The notes under the pieces are model-generated. The model saw nothing but the letters and a program-made list of their open reading frames with translations, made no database searches and had not been told where the DNA came from. The position numbers and the translations under genes were made by a program. From Atopostipes sp963558565 (GTDB lineage Bacteria; Bacillota; Bacilli; Lactobacillales; Carnobacteriaceae_A), in contig CAUWGX010000004.1 of the NCBI GenBank assembly GCA_963558565.1, positions 1 to 64,000 of the forward strand: a stretch of 64,000 nucleotides of DNA, given 5' to 3'. This document shows positions 7,823 to 15,946 of this stretch, piece after piece; the stretch's first letter is position 1, and every line of letters begins with the position of its first letter.

Positions 7823-8560
7823 TTAAAAGAAGGCATAAGCGGTTAAACTGAGATAGAGCAGGGAAAACACAACCGTATAAGTCGCAGCGGTCTTTCGACT
7901 GTAGGTAGTCACTAATAACCAGGAAAAAGGTAAAGATAATAAGAGCAATAAACTTATCCAAGTGAGGTGGGGCCACAATAAGATCCCAGGCACTACATAG
8001 CTCAACAGCATCAGAGGAATGAGCACCTTATTCGGAATTTTGGTCTGAGTCCGCGCAGCTTCATATAAAAAGAAGGGCAAAAATAAACCGAGATAATAAG
8101 GAATAAAACGGGTAAAGATAAAGTTGGTTCCTAGATAAAAGGCAAAACCATTTAATAAAATCAATTTAAAAAAGTTGGCGATCAAAACAGCTACATTCTC
8201 TAATTGATAATAACTGAATAAAAATTGGAGCTGGATCACGAGTGTAAAACCAAGCAATACCAAACTCGCTAGCCATGAATGTTGCCAGCCGAAAAATAGT
8301 AAAGCGCCGAGATTTAAAATCTCTAAAATTCCTACAAATCCTTTAGAAAGCTGAAAATTGTTCGTAGGGATTCGTAAAAACATATTTTCCAACATTTGAT
8401 TGATTAAAATAAAAATATAAAAAATGCCTAAAGATAAATAATTTAAAGCATTATATTGTAAAGAAAAAATCATTCCAAAAGCCATGTAAAAGAGAGGCAA
8501 GAGGAAGAAGAAAAGTCCTGGATGATAAAAAGTATTGAGTAAAAAATTACGCACAAGCAT
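7823..8560 (-). CDS. Polytopic membrane protein of unknown function
   Basis: 245 residues from the ATG at 8560, which sits 3 bases after an AAAGGA site; an upstream in-frame GTG at 8572 would cover that site and is less likely. Nearly the whole chain is hydrophobic, with about eight predicted membrane helices, short loops and a few charged residues in the 'RFIPYYLGLF' and 'ARTQTKIPNK' connections. I do not recognise a family with confidence; no catalytic motif stands out. It is transcribed alone toward the tRNA terminator and away from metK. Confidence 0.7.
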   Translation of the reverse strand: MLVRNFLLNTFYHPGLFFFLLPLFYMAFGMIFSLQYNALNYLSLGIFYIFILINQMLENMFLRIPTNNFQLSKGFVGILEILNLGALLFFGWQHSWLASLVLLGFTLVIQLQFLFSYYQLENVAVLIANFFKLILLNGFAFYLGTNFIFTRFIPYYLGLFLPFFLYEAARTQTKIPNKVLIPLMLLSYVVPGILLWPHLTWISLLLLLSLPFSWLLVTTYSRKTAATYTVVFSLLYLSLTAYAFF

Positions 8561-8696
8561 CGTTCCTTTCACCGTTCTATCATACCTTATATTATTTCGG
8601 TTTCCAATAAAAATTCCTTTCTATTTTTAGCGCGGTCCTTCTAAAAAACCATGAAATCTCTAAGCCACTATGGTAAGATAGATGAGGTTTACATTG

Positions 8697-8760
8697 TATT
8701 CCCGATAGGACGCCACAAACCGTGCGGAAGCCTTGTAACCGAAAAAATTAGGGGGAATAT
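8697..8760 (+). promoter_or_regulatory. SMK box (SAM-III) riboswitch of metK
   Basis: The conserved blocks of the SMK box are present in order: TTCCCGATAGGA, a variable CGCC...GCGG-type hairpin, then GCCTTGTAACCGAA and GGGGGAAT. ATTCCC (8698-8703) can pair with GGGAAT (8753-8758), which contains the metK Shine-Dalgarno sequence. When S-adenosylmethionine binds, this pairing hides the ribosome binding site and stops translation of metK, giving product feedback. The class is known from Lactobacillales. The ATG follows the SD by 10 bases. Confidence 0.92.
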
Positions 8761-8765
8761 GTTTT

Positions 8766-9959
8766 ATGAAAGAGAAAAAATTATTTTCATCAGAATCAGT
8801 CACCGAGGGGCATCCAGATAAAGTAGCGGATAAAATTAGTGATGCTATTTTAGATGCCATGTTAGCAAAAGATCCAAACTCGCGTGTAGCTTGCGAGACT
8901 GTGGTGACGACCGGTTTAGTTTTTGTGACCGGAGAAGTACGAACAAATTCTTATGTAGATATTCAACAAGTGGTTCGAGAAACACTGCGGGACATTGGCT
9001 ATACCCGTGCAAAATATGGCTTTGATGCAGAAACTTGCTCAGTCTTGGTCGCGATTGATGACCAATCAGAAGACATTGCGGACGGAGTGGATGCGTCGAT
9101 TGAGTATAAAAATACCGAAGCCACCGACACTCTGGATAAAATTGGAGCAGGCGACCAAGGCATTATGTTTGGTTATGCGACTAATGAAACGCCCAATTTT
9201 ATGCCTCTACCGATTTCACTCAGTCATCAGTTAACGAAAAAATTAGCTGAAGTGCGTAAAGATGGCACACTTCCTTACTTACGCCCGGATGGTAAAGCGC
9301 AAGTCACCGTAGAGTATACTGAGGAAGGTTTGCCTAGCCGTGTGGATGCTGTGGTTGTCAGTGCGCAACATCATCCTGATACAACAGCGGCAGAGTTGAC
9401 AGAAGATATTATCGAACAAGTGATTCGACAAGTGATTCCCGAAAAATGGTTGGATGCAGATACCAAGTTCTATATTAATCCGACCGGCCGTTTTGTGATC
9501 GGAGGCCCTCAAGGAGATGTGGGCTTAACGGGCCGTAAAATTATTGTCGATACGTATGGCGGTTCCGCGCGTCATGGGGGCGGTGCTTTCTCTGGGAAAG
9601 ATGCAACCAAAGTGGACCGTTCAGCAAGTTATGCTGCTCGTTATATTGCCAAAAACGTTGTTGCAGCTGAACTAGCAGATAAAATTGAAATCCAACTCGC
9701 CTATGCGATCGGTGTCGCACAACCTGTCTCGATTGCGGTGGAGACGTTTGGAACAGGAAAAGTTTCGGATGAGGAGCTAATTCATGCGATTCGCCAAATT
9801 TTTGACTTAAGACCGGCGGGTATTATTGAAATGCTTGACTTAACGCAACCAATCTTTAAGCATACAGCCGCTTATGGTCATTTTGGACGTTCGGACTATG
9901 CGTTCAATTGGGAAAAAACGGATAAAGTTGAAGCCTTAAAACAAGCCTTGAAAGGCTAA
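8766..9959 (+). CDS. metK: S-adenosylmethionine synthetase
   Basis: 397 residues, full length. It makes S-adenosylmethionine from methionine and ATP, releasing phosphate and pyrophosphate. Signature motifs are intact: GHPDKVADKISD at 15-26 (ATP and metal site), GAGDQGIMFGYATNE at 127-141, and the glycine-rich GGGAFSGKD at 271-279. It is monocistronic, with the SMK-box riboswitch covering its ribosome binding site and a hairpin terminator after it. Expression should fall when its product accumulates. Confidence 0.98.
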   Translation: MKEKKLFSSESVTEGHPDKVADKISDAILDAMLAKDPNSRVACETVVTTGLVFVTGEVRTNSYVDIQQVVRETLRDIGYTRAKYGFDAETCSVLVAIDDQSEDIADGVDASIEYKNTEATDTLDKIGAGDQGIMFGYATNETPNFMPLPISLSHQLTKKLAEVRKDGTLPYLRPDGKAQVTVEYTEEGLPSRVDAVVVSAQHHPDTTAAELTEDIIEQVIRQVIPEKWLDADTKFYINPTGRFVIGGPQGDVGLTGRKIIVDTYGGSARHGGGAFSGKDATKVDRSASYAARYIAKNVVAAELADKIEIQLAYAIGVAQPVSIAVETFGTGKVSDEELIHAIRQIFDLRPAGIIEMLDLTQPIFKHTAAYGHFGRSDYAFNWEKTDKVEALKQALKG

Positions 9960-9968
9960 AAATAAACG

Positions 9969-9997
9969 AAGGTCATCTTGTAGGAGGTGACCTTTCT
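9969..9997 (+). terminator. metK terminator
   Basis: AAGGTCA pairs with TGACCTT around a 12-base loop, followed by a short T-rich run. Confidence 0.7.
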
Positions 9998-10347
9998 TCA
10001 TATATCCCATCGCCGAAAATTCACGAAAATTTCAGAGGGATGACTGTATTTCTTAAAGAATGTATTTTACACTGGATAAAGGGAATAAAATAGAGAACGG
10101 CTTCTTTACCACAGAAATAAAATAGAATAATAATCGCTTGAAGGCAATCATCGAGAACTCTATTTTTTGTTGGAAAATCAAAAGTAGAATACTTAAAATA
10201 CCTAGTTTCAAAAAGCCTTATATGTTATAATTATTTCATATGTGAAAAAGCTTCTCGATCTACATATTTATGGATCATTGCGCAAGCAATGCAAAGATTT
10301 TAAACAACCAATTTTATCAAATTTAAGTAAAGTGGTGGGTGAAACGC
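9998..10347 (+). promoter_or_regulatory. Intergenic leader of the rodZ operon
   Basis: No gene is visible in this 350-bp stretch. A TATAAT -10 box lies at 10226-10231 without a good -35 box. The inferred leader of about 110 bases contains a small hairpin at 10276-10291 (CATTGC, GCAA loop, GCAATG). Confidence 0.45.
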
Positions 10348-11262
10348 ATGAATGAAATTGGCGAAATTTTAAAAGATGCTCGAATCGAACAAGGTTATAC
10401 ATTAGATGATCTACAACAAATTACAAAAATTCAAAAAAGATACTTACAAGCAATTGAAGAAGGAAATACCGATATTTTACCGGGACGTTTTTACGCCCGA
10501 GCTTTTGTTAAACAATACGCAGATATTGTCGGCTTAGACGGGGAACAGCTCTTAGAAGAAAATCTGGAACAAACCTCGAAAGAAGCGAGCGAAGAATTTG
10601 CGGAGAGTGTCAATGTAGCACCAACACGTAGTACGCAAAGCAAAAGCGATCATTTCTTGAGTGATTTTAGTGAATATATTCCAACCATTCTCATCTTTTT
10701 ACTGGTAGCTGCCATTTTTATTGTTATTTACGTGGCGTGGCGGCAAACAGATGGAGCCAATGGCGATGAAAATGCGCTGATCAACGAAGAAACGACAGAG
10801 CAAGTTGAACCGGCCTTAACCGATGAAGAAAATGAGAAGGCAACGGAAGAAGAACCAGCAGCTGAAGAAGAGAATACAGCTGAAAATACCGAAGACGAAG
10901 AAAACACGGACGAAGAGGAAGAAACAGAAGAAGAACAAACCGTTGAAATTTCTGAAAGTACCGGAGCTGCAACAACGTACGCAGTAACTGGTACGCCTCC
11001 TGAAGAACAAACCGTTACGTTAACAGCGAATGGTGGCGACTCTTGGGTGAGCATCAGTGTGGATGGCGGCAGTGAGGAAGCTGCTTTGTTATCTGATGGC
11101 CAGTCGATGGATGTAAGTTTTGGCACGGACACCAGTGAAGTCAATGTCGTGGTGGGGAATGCTGCCGTGACCGACGTTGCTTTAAATGATACAACCCTTG
11201 ATTATGCACCAGAGTCAGAAGGGATTGTTCGCCAAGATTTAACTATACAGTTTAATGAATAA
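10348..11262 (+). CDS. rodZ: RodZ-like cytoskeletal membrane protein
   Basis: 304 residues from the ATG at 10348; a GTG three codons upstream is possible. Layout: an Xre-type helix-turn-helix domain (about 1-70), one membrane helix (110-131), a very acidic Glu/Thr-rich linker (about 138-205) and a C-terminal beta domain of the DUF4115 type. RodZ links MreB filaments to the membrane and supports rod shape and cell wall growth. The helix-turn-helix serves protein contact, although some homologues also bind RNA. The gene starts the rodZ-pgsA pair, followed by cinA and recA. The acidic linker is longer and more repetitive than usual but keeps the frame. The conserved 'QITKIQKRYLQAIEEGN' region supports the call. 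Confidence 0.92.
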   Translation: MNEIGEILKDARIEQGYTLDDLQQITKIQKRYLQAIEEGNTDILPGRFYARAFVKQYADIVGLDGEQLLEENLEQTSKEASEEFAESVNVAPTRSTQSKSDHFLSDFSEYIPTILIFLLVAAIFIVIYVAWRQTDGANGDENALINEETTEQVEPALTDEENEKATEEEPAAEEENTAENTEDEENTDEEEETEEEQTVEISESTGAATTYAVTGTPPEEQTVTLTANGGDSWVSISVDGGSEEAALLSDGQSMDVSFGTDTSEVNVVVGNAAVTDVALNDTTLDYAPESEGIVRQDLTIQFNE

Positions 11263-11289
11263 GATTCTTCTACTAGGAGGCAGAAGCCA

Positions 11290-11874
11290 TTGAATTTACC
11301 AAATAAATTAACGTTTTTACGCTTGTTATTGATTCCATTTTTTATTCTATTGACCGCTATTCCATTTGATTGGGGAACGATTGAACTTTTAGGATCACAG
11401 ATGGATGTTGCTATTTTACTAGCTGCTCTTATTTTTATTGTGGCGAGTATTACCGATTGGTTAGACGGCTATATTGCACGACGGGACAATTTAGTGACCA
11501 ATTTCGGAAAGTTCGCAGATCCATTAGCGGACAAATTACTCGTTGCTTCAGCACTTATTATGTTAATTGAGCTCGGAAAAGCCCCGGCGTGGGTCGTTGT
11601 TCTTATTATTGCCCGCGAATTTGCGGTCACAGGGCTCCGTTTATTGTTAGTGGAACAAGGAGGAACGGTTTTAGCCGCCGCTTGGCCGGGAAAAATTAAA
11701 ACCGTCACCCAAATCTTTGCGATTATTTTCTTACTCGTCAATGATTTCCCGCTAGGATGGACAGGCTTGCCGATTGGATCCATTTTATTATATGTATCCT
11801 TGGCTTTCACGATTTATTCAGGGTATGATTACTTTTATAACGCCCGCCATCTATTTAAAGATAGTATTCAGTAA
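11290..11874 (+). CDS. pgsA: CDP-diacylglycerol--glycerol-3-phosphate 3-phosphatidyltransferase
   Basis: 194 residues. It catalyses the committed step to phosphatidylglycerol, the major membrane lipid and the precursor for lipoteichoic acid and cardiolipin. The CDP-alcohol phosphotransferase motif is complete: Asp59-Gly60, Ala63-Arg64, Gly73, Asp77 and Asp81. Four to five membrane helices surround it. The start is TTG at 11290, 9 bases after AGGAGG; no ATG fits. It follows rodZ by 27 bases and is probably co-transcribed with it, ending at a strong hairpin before cinA. Confidence 0.95.
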   Translation: MNLPNKLTFLRLLLIPFFILLTAIPFDWGTIELLGSQMDVAILLAALIFIVASITDWLDGYIARRDNLVTNFGKFADPLADKLLVASALIMLIELGKAPAWVVVLIIAREFAVTGLRLLLVEQGGTVLAAAWPGKIKTVTQIFAIIFLLVNDFPLGWTGLPIGSILLYVSLAFTIYSGYDYFYNARHLFKDSIQ

Positions 11875-11894
11875 AAATTGATAAATAGTAAATA

Positions 11895-11939
11895 ACAGGT
11901 AGTTGGTGAGCATTCACCACTATCTGTTTTCCTTTTTTT
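11895..11939 (+). terminator. Terminator after pgsA
   Basis: ACAG-GTAG and GGTGA pair with TTCACC, CTAT and CTGT around a short loop; TTTTCCTTTTTTT follows. Confidence 0.88.
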
Positions 11940-12030
11940 AGACATTCTATCCTGAGGTCTGTAAAATAATTTTAAAAATAAAAGTGAATTTACGAAAAAG
12001 ATGCAAATATTATATATAGGAGTTCTTATA

Positions 12031-13275
12031 ATGAAAGCAGAAATTATTACAAGTGGAACAGAATTACTTTTAGGAGAGGTGGTCGATACAAACACCCCTT
12101 ATTTAGCGCGAGAATTAGCAGCGGTTGGTGTCAATGTATACCATCATACAACGGTCGGCGATAATCCAAAACGTTTATTACGCGCGATTCAAATAGCTGA
12201 AGAACGGGCCGATATGGTCATTGTCTCGGGAGGTTTAGGTCCGACCCAAGATGATATTACAAAAGCTATTTTGGCCGAACATCTTCAGGTGGAACTGGTG
12301 GTGGATCCGGCGTCTTTACAGAAAGCAAAGACCCGCTATAATACCACTGAAATTTCAAAAGGAAACTACCAACAAGCTCTTATTTTAGAAGGCTCAACCC
12401 CTTTACAAAATGATGTGGGAATGGCTGCGGGGATTTATAAAGAAACGAATACGCATCATTACGTTCTTTTGCCTGGACCACCCAATGAGTTTGAATATAT
12501 GGTCAGTAACTATTTACTTCCTAAATTGGTGGAAGTCATTGGCGCAGAAGAGATATTACGTTCGCGCAATATGAACTTTTATGGTTTGCCGGAAGCGAAG
12601 GTCGCTGAACGCTTAGATGATCTGATTCAAAATCAAACCAATCCGACTGTCGCGGTCTATGCGAAAAACGGGATTATCGATGTTCGGCTGACAGCGAGTG
12701 GACCGACAAGTGCTGCTTGCGAAACGCTTTTAGATGCTAAAGAGGAAGAAGTTTTAGCTCGAGTAGGGGACTATTTCTTTAGTTATGATCACACCCGCCT
12801 CCATGAGACAGCCTTCGCCGAATTAGCCACAGAAGAAGCGACGATATCGTTAGCGGAAGTGCTGACGGATGGCGCAACGACCGATTATTGGTCTCGAGCA
12901 TTAGAGTATCCAGAGGTCTTTAAAGGCGGGAATGTCTTTACCGCGCTGGAACACGCGCATACTTTCTATCAGATGGAAGACGTGGAAGATTTAACGCCCG
13001 CTGCACAAGTCGAATACTTTGCCGAAGCCGCTAAAAAATTATACCAAACGGATTACAGTGTTGCGGTGATTGGCTGGGGTCCTGAAGACTTGCAAGATGC
13101 AGAACAAGAACGTGTCGCTTGGATGAGTATTTCTTTACCAAATGATGAAATCATCACTCAGAAAGTTGATTATTCACGGAGCCAAAATCCCGCACGGTGG
13201 ATCCTAAGTTTACGCGTGAGTGACTTTGTTCGACGGGCGGTCTTAGGCTTACCTGACTTACTGAACGTCGAATAA
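12031..13275 (+). CDS. cinA: CinA family protein with degenerate C-terminal amidohydrolase domain
   Basis: 414 residues from the ATG at 12031, preceded by TAGGAG; a longer frame from 12001 lacks a binding site. The N-terminal MoaB/MogA-like domain (about 1-170) is intact, with 'SGGLGPTQDD' at 66-75. The C-terminal domain, which in most CinA proteins is an NMN deamidase (PncC type), is present in length but not in chemistry. The usual AES(C/L)T segment carrying the catalytic serine reads AEV at 275-277, and the usual TG(V/I)AGP segment reads 'IGWGPED' at 347-353. The domain is probably inactive. CinA lies directly before recA, the classic competence/DNA-damage pairing, but recA has its own promoter after the cinA stop. 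I am sure of the family; loss of C-terminal activity is inferred from motifs. Confidence 0.9.
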   Translation: MKAEIITSGTELLLGEVVDTNTPYLARELAAVGVNVYHHTTVGDNPKRLLRAIQIAEERADMVIVSGGLGPTQDDITKAILAEHLQVELVVDPASLQKAKTRYNTTEISKGNYQQALILEGSTPLQNDVGMAAGIYKETNTHHYVLLPGPPNEFEYMVSNYLLPKLVEVIGAEEILRSRNMNFYGLPEAKVAERLDDLIQNQTNPTVAVYAKNGIIDVRLTASGPTSAACETLLDAKEEEVLARVGDYFFSYDHTRLHETAFAELATEEATISLAEVLTDGATTDYWSRALEYPEVFKGGNVFTALEHAHTFYQMEDVEDLTPAAQVEYFAEAAKKLYQTDYSVAVIGWGPEDLQDAEQERVAWMSISLPNDEIITQKVDYSRSQNPARWILSLRVSDFVRRAVLGLPDLLNVE

Positions 13276-13280
13276 AAACG

Positions 13281-13294
13281 CGAATGAATGTTCG
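13281..13294 (+). promoter_or_regulatory. LexA (SOS) operator candidate of recA
   Basis: CGAATGAATGTTCG matches 11 of 14 positions of the Gram-positive SOS box CGAACATATGTTCG and keeps both outer half-sites. It lies 5 bases after the cinA stop and just upstream of the recA -35 box. Confidence 0.6.
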
Positions 13295-13302
13295 GCTAAG
13301 TC

Positions 13303-13331
13303 TTGCTTTTTCCTTTAAAAGAGAGTAAAAT
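13303..13331 (+). promoter_or_regulatory. recA promoter
   Basis: TTGCTT (13303-13308), 17-bp spacer, TAAAAT (13326-13331). The position, 8 bases after the SOS-like box, fits repression by LexA. Confidence 0.75.
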
Positions 13332-13409
13332 AATAGAGTGACAAGTGACGATTATAAATAAACAAATTGATGATACCGAATTAAACGAAATAAAAAACGG
13401 AGGTTGACT

Positions 13410-14501
13410 ATGGTTTCAGATGAAAGACAAAAAGCACTCGACAAAGCCATGAAACAAATTACCAAAGACTTTGGGAAAGGTGCGATTATGAAGTTGGGTG
13501 ACCAAGCGAACCAGAAGATCCCAACAGTTTCTAGTGGTTCTTTAGCGATAGACGTCGCACTAGGTGCAGGTGGCTATCCACGTGGTCGTGTAGTAGAAAT
13601 TTATGGCCCTGAAAGTTCAGGGAAAACAACAGTCGCTTTACATGCGATTGCATCGGTCCAAAAAGAAGGGGGAACAGCCGCCTTTATTGATGCGGAACAC
13701 GCATTAGATCCTTCTTATGCTAAAAAATTAGGGGTTAATACGGATGAATTATTACTCTCGCAACCAGATACAGGAGAACAAGGTTTAGAAATTGCGGATG
13801 CTTTAGTTTCCAGTGGAGCGATTGATATGGTCGTTGTCGACTCGGTCGCCGCATTAGTTCCGCGCGCTGAGATTGATGGTGAGATGGGTGACACGCATGT
13901 AGCTTTACAAGCACGTTTGATGTCCCAAGCGATGAGAAAATTATCCGGAACCATTAATAAAACCAAAACGATTGCGCTCTTTATCAACCAAATCCGTGAA
14001 AAAGTGGGCGTTATGTTTGGGAACCCAGAAACGACACCTGGTGGACGAGCTTTAAAATTCCACTCTTCCGTCCGTTTAGAAATCCGACGAGCAGAATCTA
14101 TTAAAGAAGGTTCTGAAATGGTCGGGAACCGTACGCGAGTCAAAGTCGTTAAGAATAAAGTAGCTCCTCCATTTAGAGAAGCAATGGTTGATATTATCTA
14201 TGGAGAAGGTATTTCGCAAGTGGGCGAACTGGTCGATATGGGTGCAGAGAAAGATATTCTGGATAAAGCAGGTTCTTGGTACTCTTATGGCGACCATCGA
14301 ATCGGTCAAGGTCGTGAAAGTGCGAAGACTTACTTATTAGAAAATCCAGATATCCGCGAAGAAGTAGACCGACGCGTTCGTGCAGCTTACGGAATTGGTG
14401 ACGAAGAGGACTTGCCTGAAGAAGCGGAAGAAGAAACAAAAGAAACAGACACCAAAGATAAAAAAGACAAGAAAGACAAAAAAGAAAAAGCCGCAGAATA
14501 A
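13410..14501 (+). CDS. recA: Recombinase RecA
   Basis: 363 residues from the ATG at 13410, 6 bases after ACGGAGG; a TTG two codons earlier abuts the binding site and is unlikely. RecA coats single-stranded DNA, drives strand exchange in recombinational repair and triggers LexA self-cleavage. The Walker A motif GPESSGKT is at 66-73 and the L1/L2 loop regions look complete ('NQIREKVGVMFGNPETTPGG' region). The C-terminal tail from about 325 is made almost only of Glu, Asp and Lys, as in other Lactobacillales. It is monocistronic, with an SOS-box-like operator and a strong terminator. Confidence 0.99.
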   Translation: MVSDERQKALDKAMKQITKDFGKGAIMKLGDQANQKIPTVSSGSLAIDVALGAGGYPRGRVVEIYGPESSGKTTVALHAIASVQKEGGTAAFIDAEHALDPSYAKKLGVNTDELLLSQPDTGEQGLEIADALVSSGAIDMVVVDSVAALVPRAEIDGEMGDTHVALQARLMSQAMRKLSGTINKTKTIALFINQIREKVGVMFGNPETTPGGRALKFHSSVRLEIRRAESIKEGSEMVGNRTRVKVVKNKVAPPFREAMVDIIYGEGISQVGELVDMGAEKDILDKAGSWYSYGDHRIGQGRESAKTYLLENPDIREEVDRRVRAAYGIGDEEDLPEEAEEETKETDTKDKKDKKDKKEKAAE

Positions 14502-14538
14502 ACTTCTGCCCGGTCATGCAATATAGGAAAATAATAAT

Positions 14539-14581
14539 CCCTCTTTATTTAAATGAAAAACATTCAAATAAAGGGGGTTTT
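14539..14581 (+). terminator. recA terminator
   Basis: CCCTCTTTATTT pairs with AAATAAAGGGGG (inner AATG/CATT), followed by TTTTATT. Confidence 0.88.
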
Positions 14582-14657
14582 ATTGTTAATACATAGTCAA
14601 TTATTAGATAATAAGGAAGGTTACAAGTCTTTAAATTCGACAAACGGAGGAATAACG

Positions 14658-15632
14658 ATGAATAATATAAGGATTGGCATTGTAGGATATGGAAATTTAG
14701 GTCGGGGAGTAGAAGTTGGTTTAAAAAATCATCCCGATATGGAACTGGTCGGGATTTTTTCCCGCAGAGATCCGGAAACACTGGAGACTACTTCTCCTAC
14801 ATATGCTTTAGATGATATTTTGAATTTTACAGATAAAATAGATGTTTTAATTTTATGTGGCGGTTCAAAAACAGATATTCCAACGCAAGGACCGGCATTA
14901 GCGGAGCATTTTAATACGGTAGATGCTTATGACACCCATGCTTTAATCCCTGAGTATTACAAAAAAATGGATAAAATAGCGAAAGAAAATGAAAACGTTG
15001 CGGTTATTTCCACAGGTTGGGACCCGGGCTTATTTTCAATGAACCGCTTGATCCAAGAAGCGATTTTACCAACCGGCGACACGTACACTTTTTGGGGACG
15101 GGGTGTTAGCCAAGGTCATAGCGATGCGGTCCGTGGTGTGGAAGGGGTTAAGCATGCCGTTCAATACACCGTGCCGGATCCCTTGATGATCGATCAAATC
15201 CAAGAAGGGAAAAAAGTCCCTTATGAGGCGAAAGAAGCTCATTCACGCGAAGTGTATGTAGTGCTGAAAGAGGATGCAGATCCAGTGGCCGTTGAAAAAG
15301 CGATCAAAGAAATGCCCGACTATTTTGAAGGCTACCGTACGAGTGTCAGTATGATTTCTGAAGAAGAATATAACAAGGAACACCAAGATATGCCCCATGG
15401 AGGTGCTGTGATTCGCCAAGGACAAACTTCTGAGGAAGAGATGTCAATTATTGATTATTCTCTGACTTTAGAAAGTAATCCAGAATTTACAGCAGCGGTG
15501 AATATTGCTTATGCTCGTGCGGCTTATAAATTAGCCGAGGAAAAACAATTTGGTGCGCACACAGTCTTGGATATTCCGCCTTTTTATTTATCTTCGAAAT
15601 CAAAAGAAGAATTGATTGAAGAATTACTATAA
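14658..15632 (+). CDS. ddh: meso-Diaminopimelate D-dehydrogenase
   Basis: 324 residues from the ATG at 14658, 7 bases after CGGAGG; the open frame extends upstream through the recA terminator, which is not coding. The enzyme makes meso-diaminopimelate from tetrahydrodipicolinate, ammonia and NADPH in one step, feeding lysine and peptidoglycan. The Rossmann loop 'GIVGYGNLGRG' is at 7-17, and the substrate region shows 'DTHALIPEY', 'STGWDPGLFSMNR' and 'WGRGVSQGHSDAVRGV', all typical of Ddh. No other dap gene is adjacent; it sits alone between recA and rny with a terminator on each side. Its isolated position in an otherwise conserved block suggests insertion or transfer. Confidence 0.95.
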   Translation: MNNIRIGIVGYGNLGRGVEVGLKNHPDMELVGIFSRRDPETLETTSPTYALDDILNFTDKIDVLILCGGSKTDIPTQGPALAEHFNTVDAYDTHALIPEYYKKMDKIAKENENVAVISTGWDPGLFSMNRLIQEAILPTGDTYTFWGRGVSQGHSDAVRGVEGVKHAVQYTVPDPLMIDQIQEGKKVPYEAKEAHSREVYVVLKEDADPVAVEKAIKEMPDYFEGYRTSVSMISEEEYNKEHQDMPHGGAVIRQGQTSEEEMSIIDYSLTLESNPEFTAAVNIAYARAAYKLAEEKQFGAHTVLDIPPFYLSSKSKEELIEELL

Positions 15633-15648
15633 GTGAATAAATACGATA

Positions 15649-15676
15649 AAAAGCAGAGGAATCTGCTTTTTATTTA
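15649..15676 (+). terminator. ddh terminator
   Basis: AAAAAGCAG pairs with CTGCTTTTT around a 6-base loop, then ATTT. Confidence 0.8.
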
Positions 15677-15783
15677 TACACAAAAATAGCCTGGAAGAAA
15701 AGATGAGAAAAATTAAAAAATAATTTGTGTTCTGTAAGCCCTATAATTAGAGTATTACAGCTTATTTAGGCAAGGAATCTTTA

Positions 15784-15812
15784 TTGACTTCTTACACAAA
15801 GAGAGATATTAT
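15784..15812 (+). promoter_or_regulatory. rny promoter
   Basis: TTGACT (15784-15789), 17-bp spacer, TATTAT (15807-15812). This implies a 5' leader of about 130 bases. No other gene is visible in the 314-bp gap. Confidence 0.75.
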
Positions 15813-15946
15813 ATACTAAGATGTACTTTGATATACAAATTAATATTGAAGTACAGCTTTCGTGTAAAAAACTGCTTTAAATAAGCAAATGATTGATAAT
15901 ATCCTACATGAAAATTTAAAAAATAGAATGATACGGAGGTGTAAAT

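Noticed and set aside
10728..11144. 138-residue Ser/Val-rich frame opposite rodZ
   Set aside because: It is the antisense shadow of the acidic Glu/Thr linker of RodZ, whose GAA/GAG codons read as Ser/Phe/Leu on the other strand.
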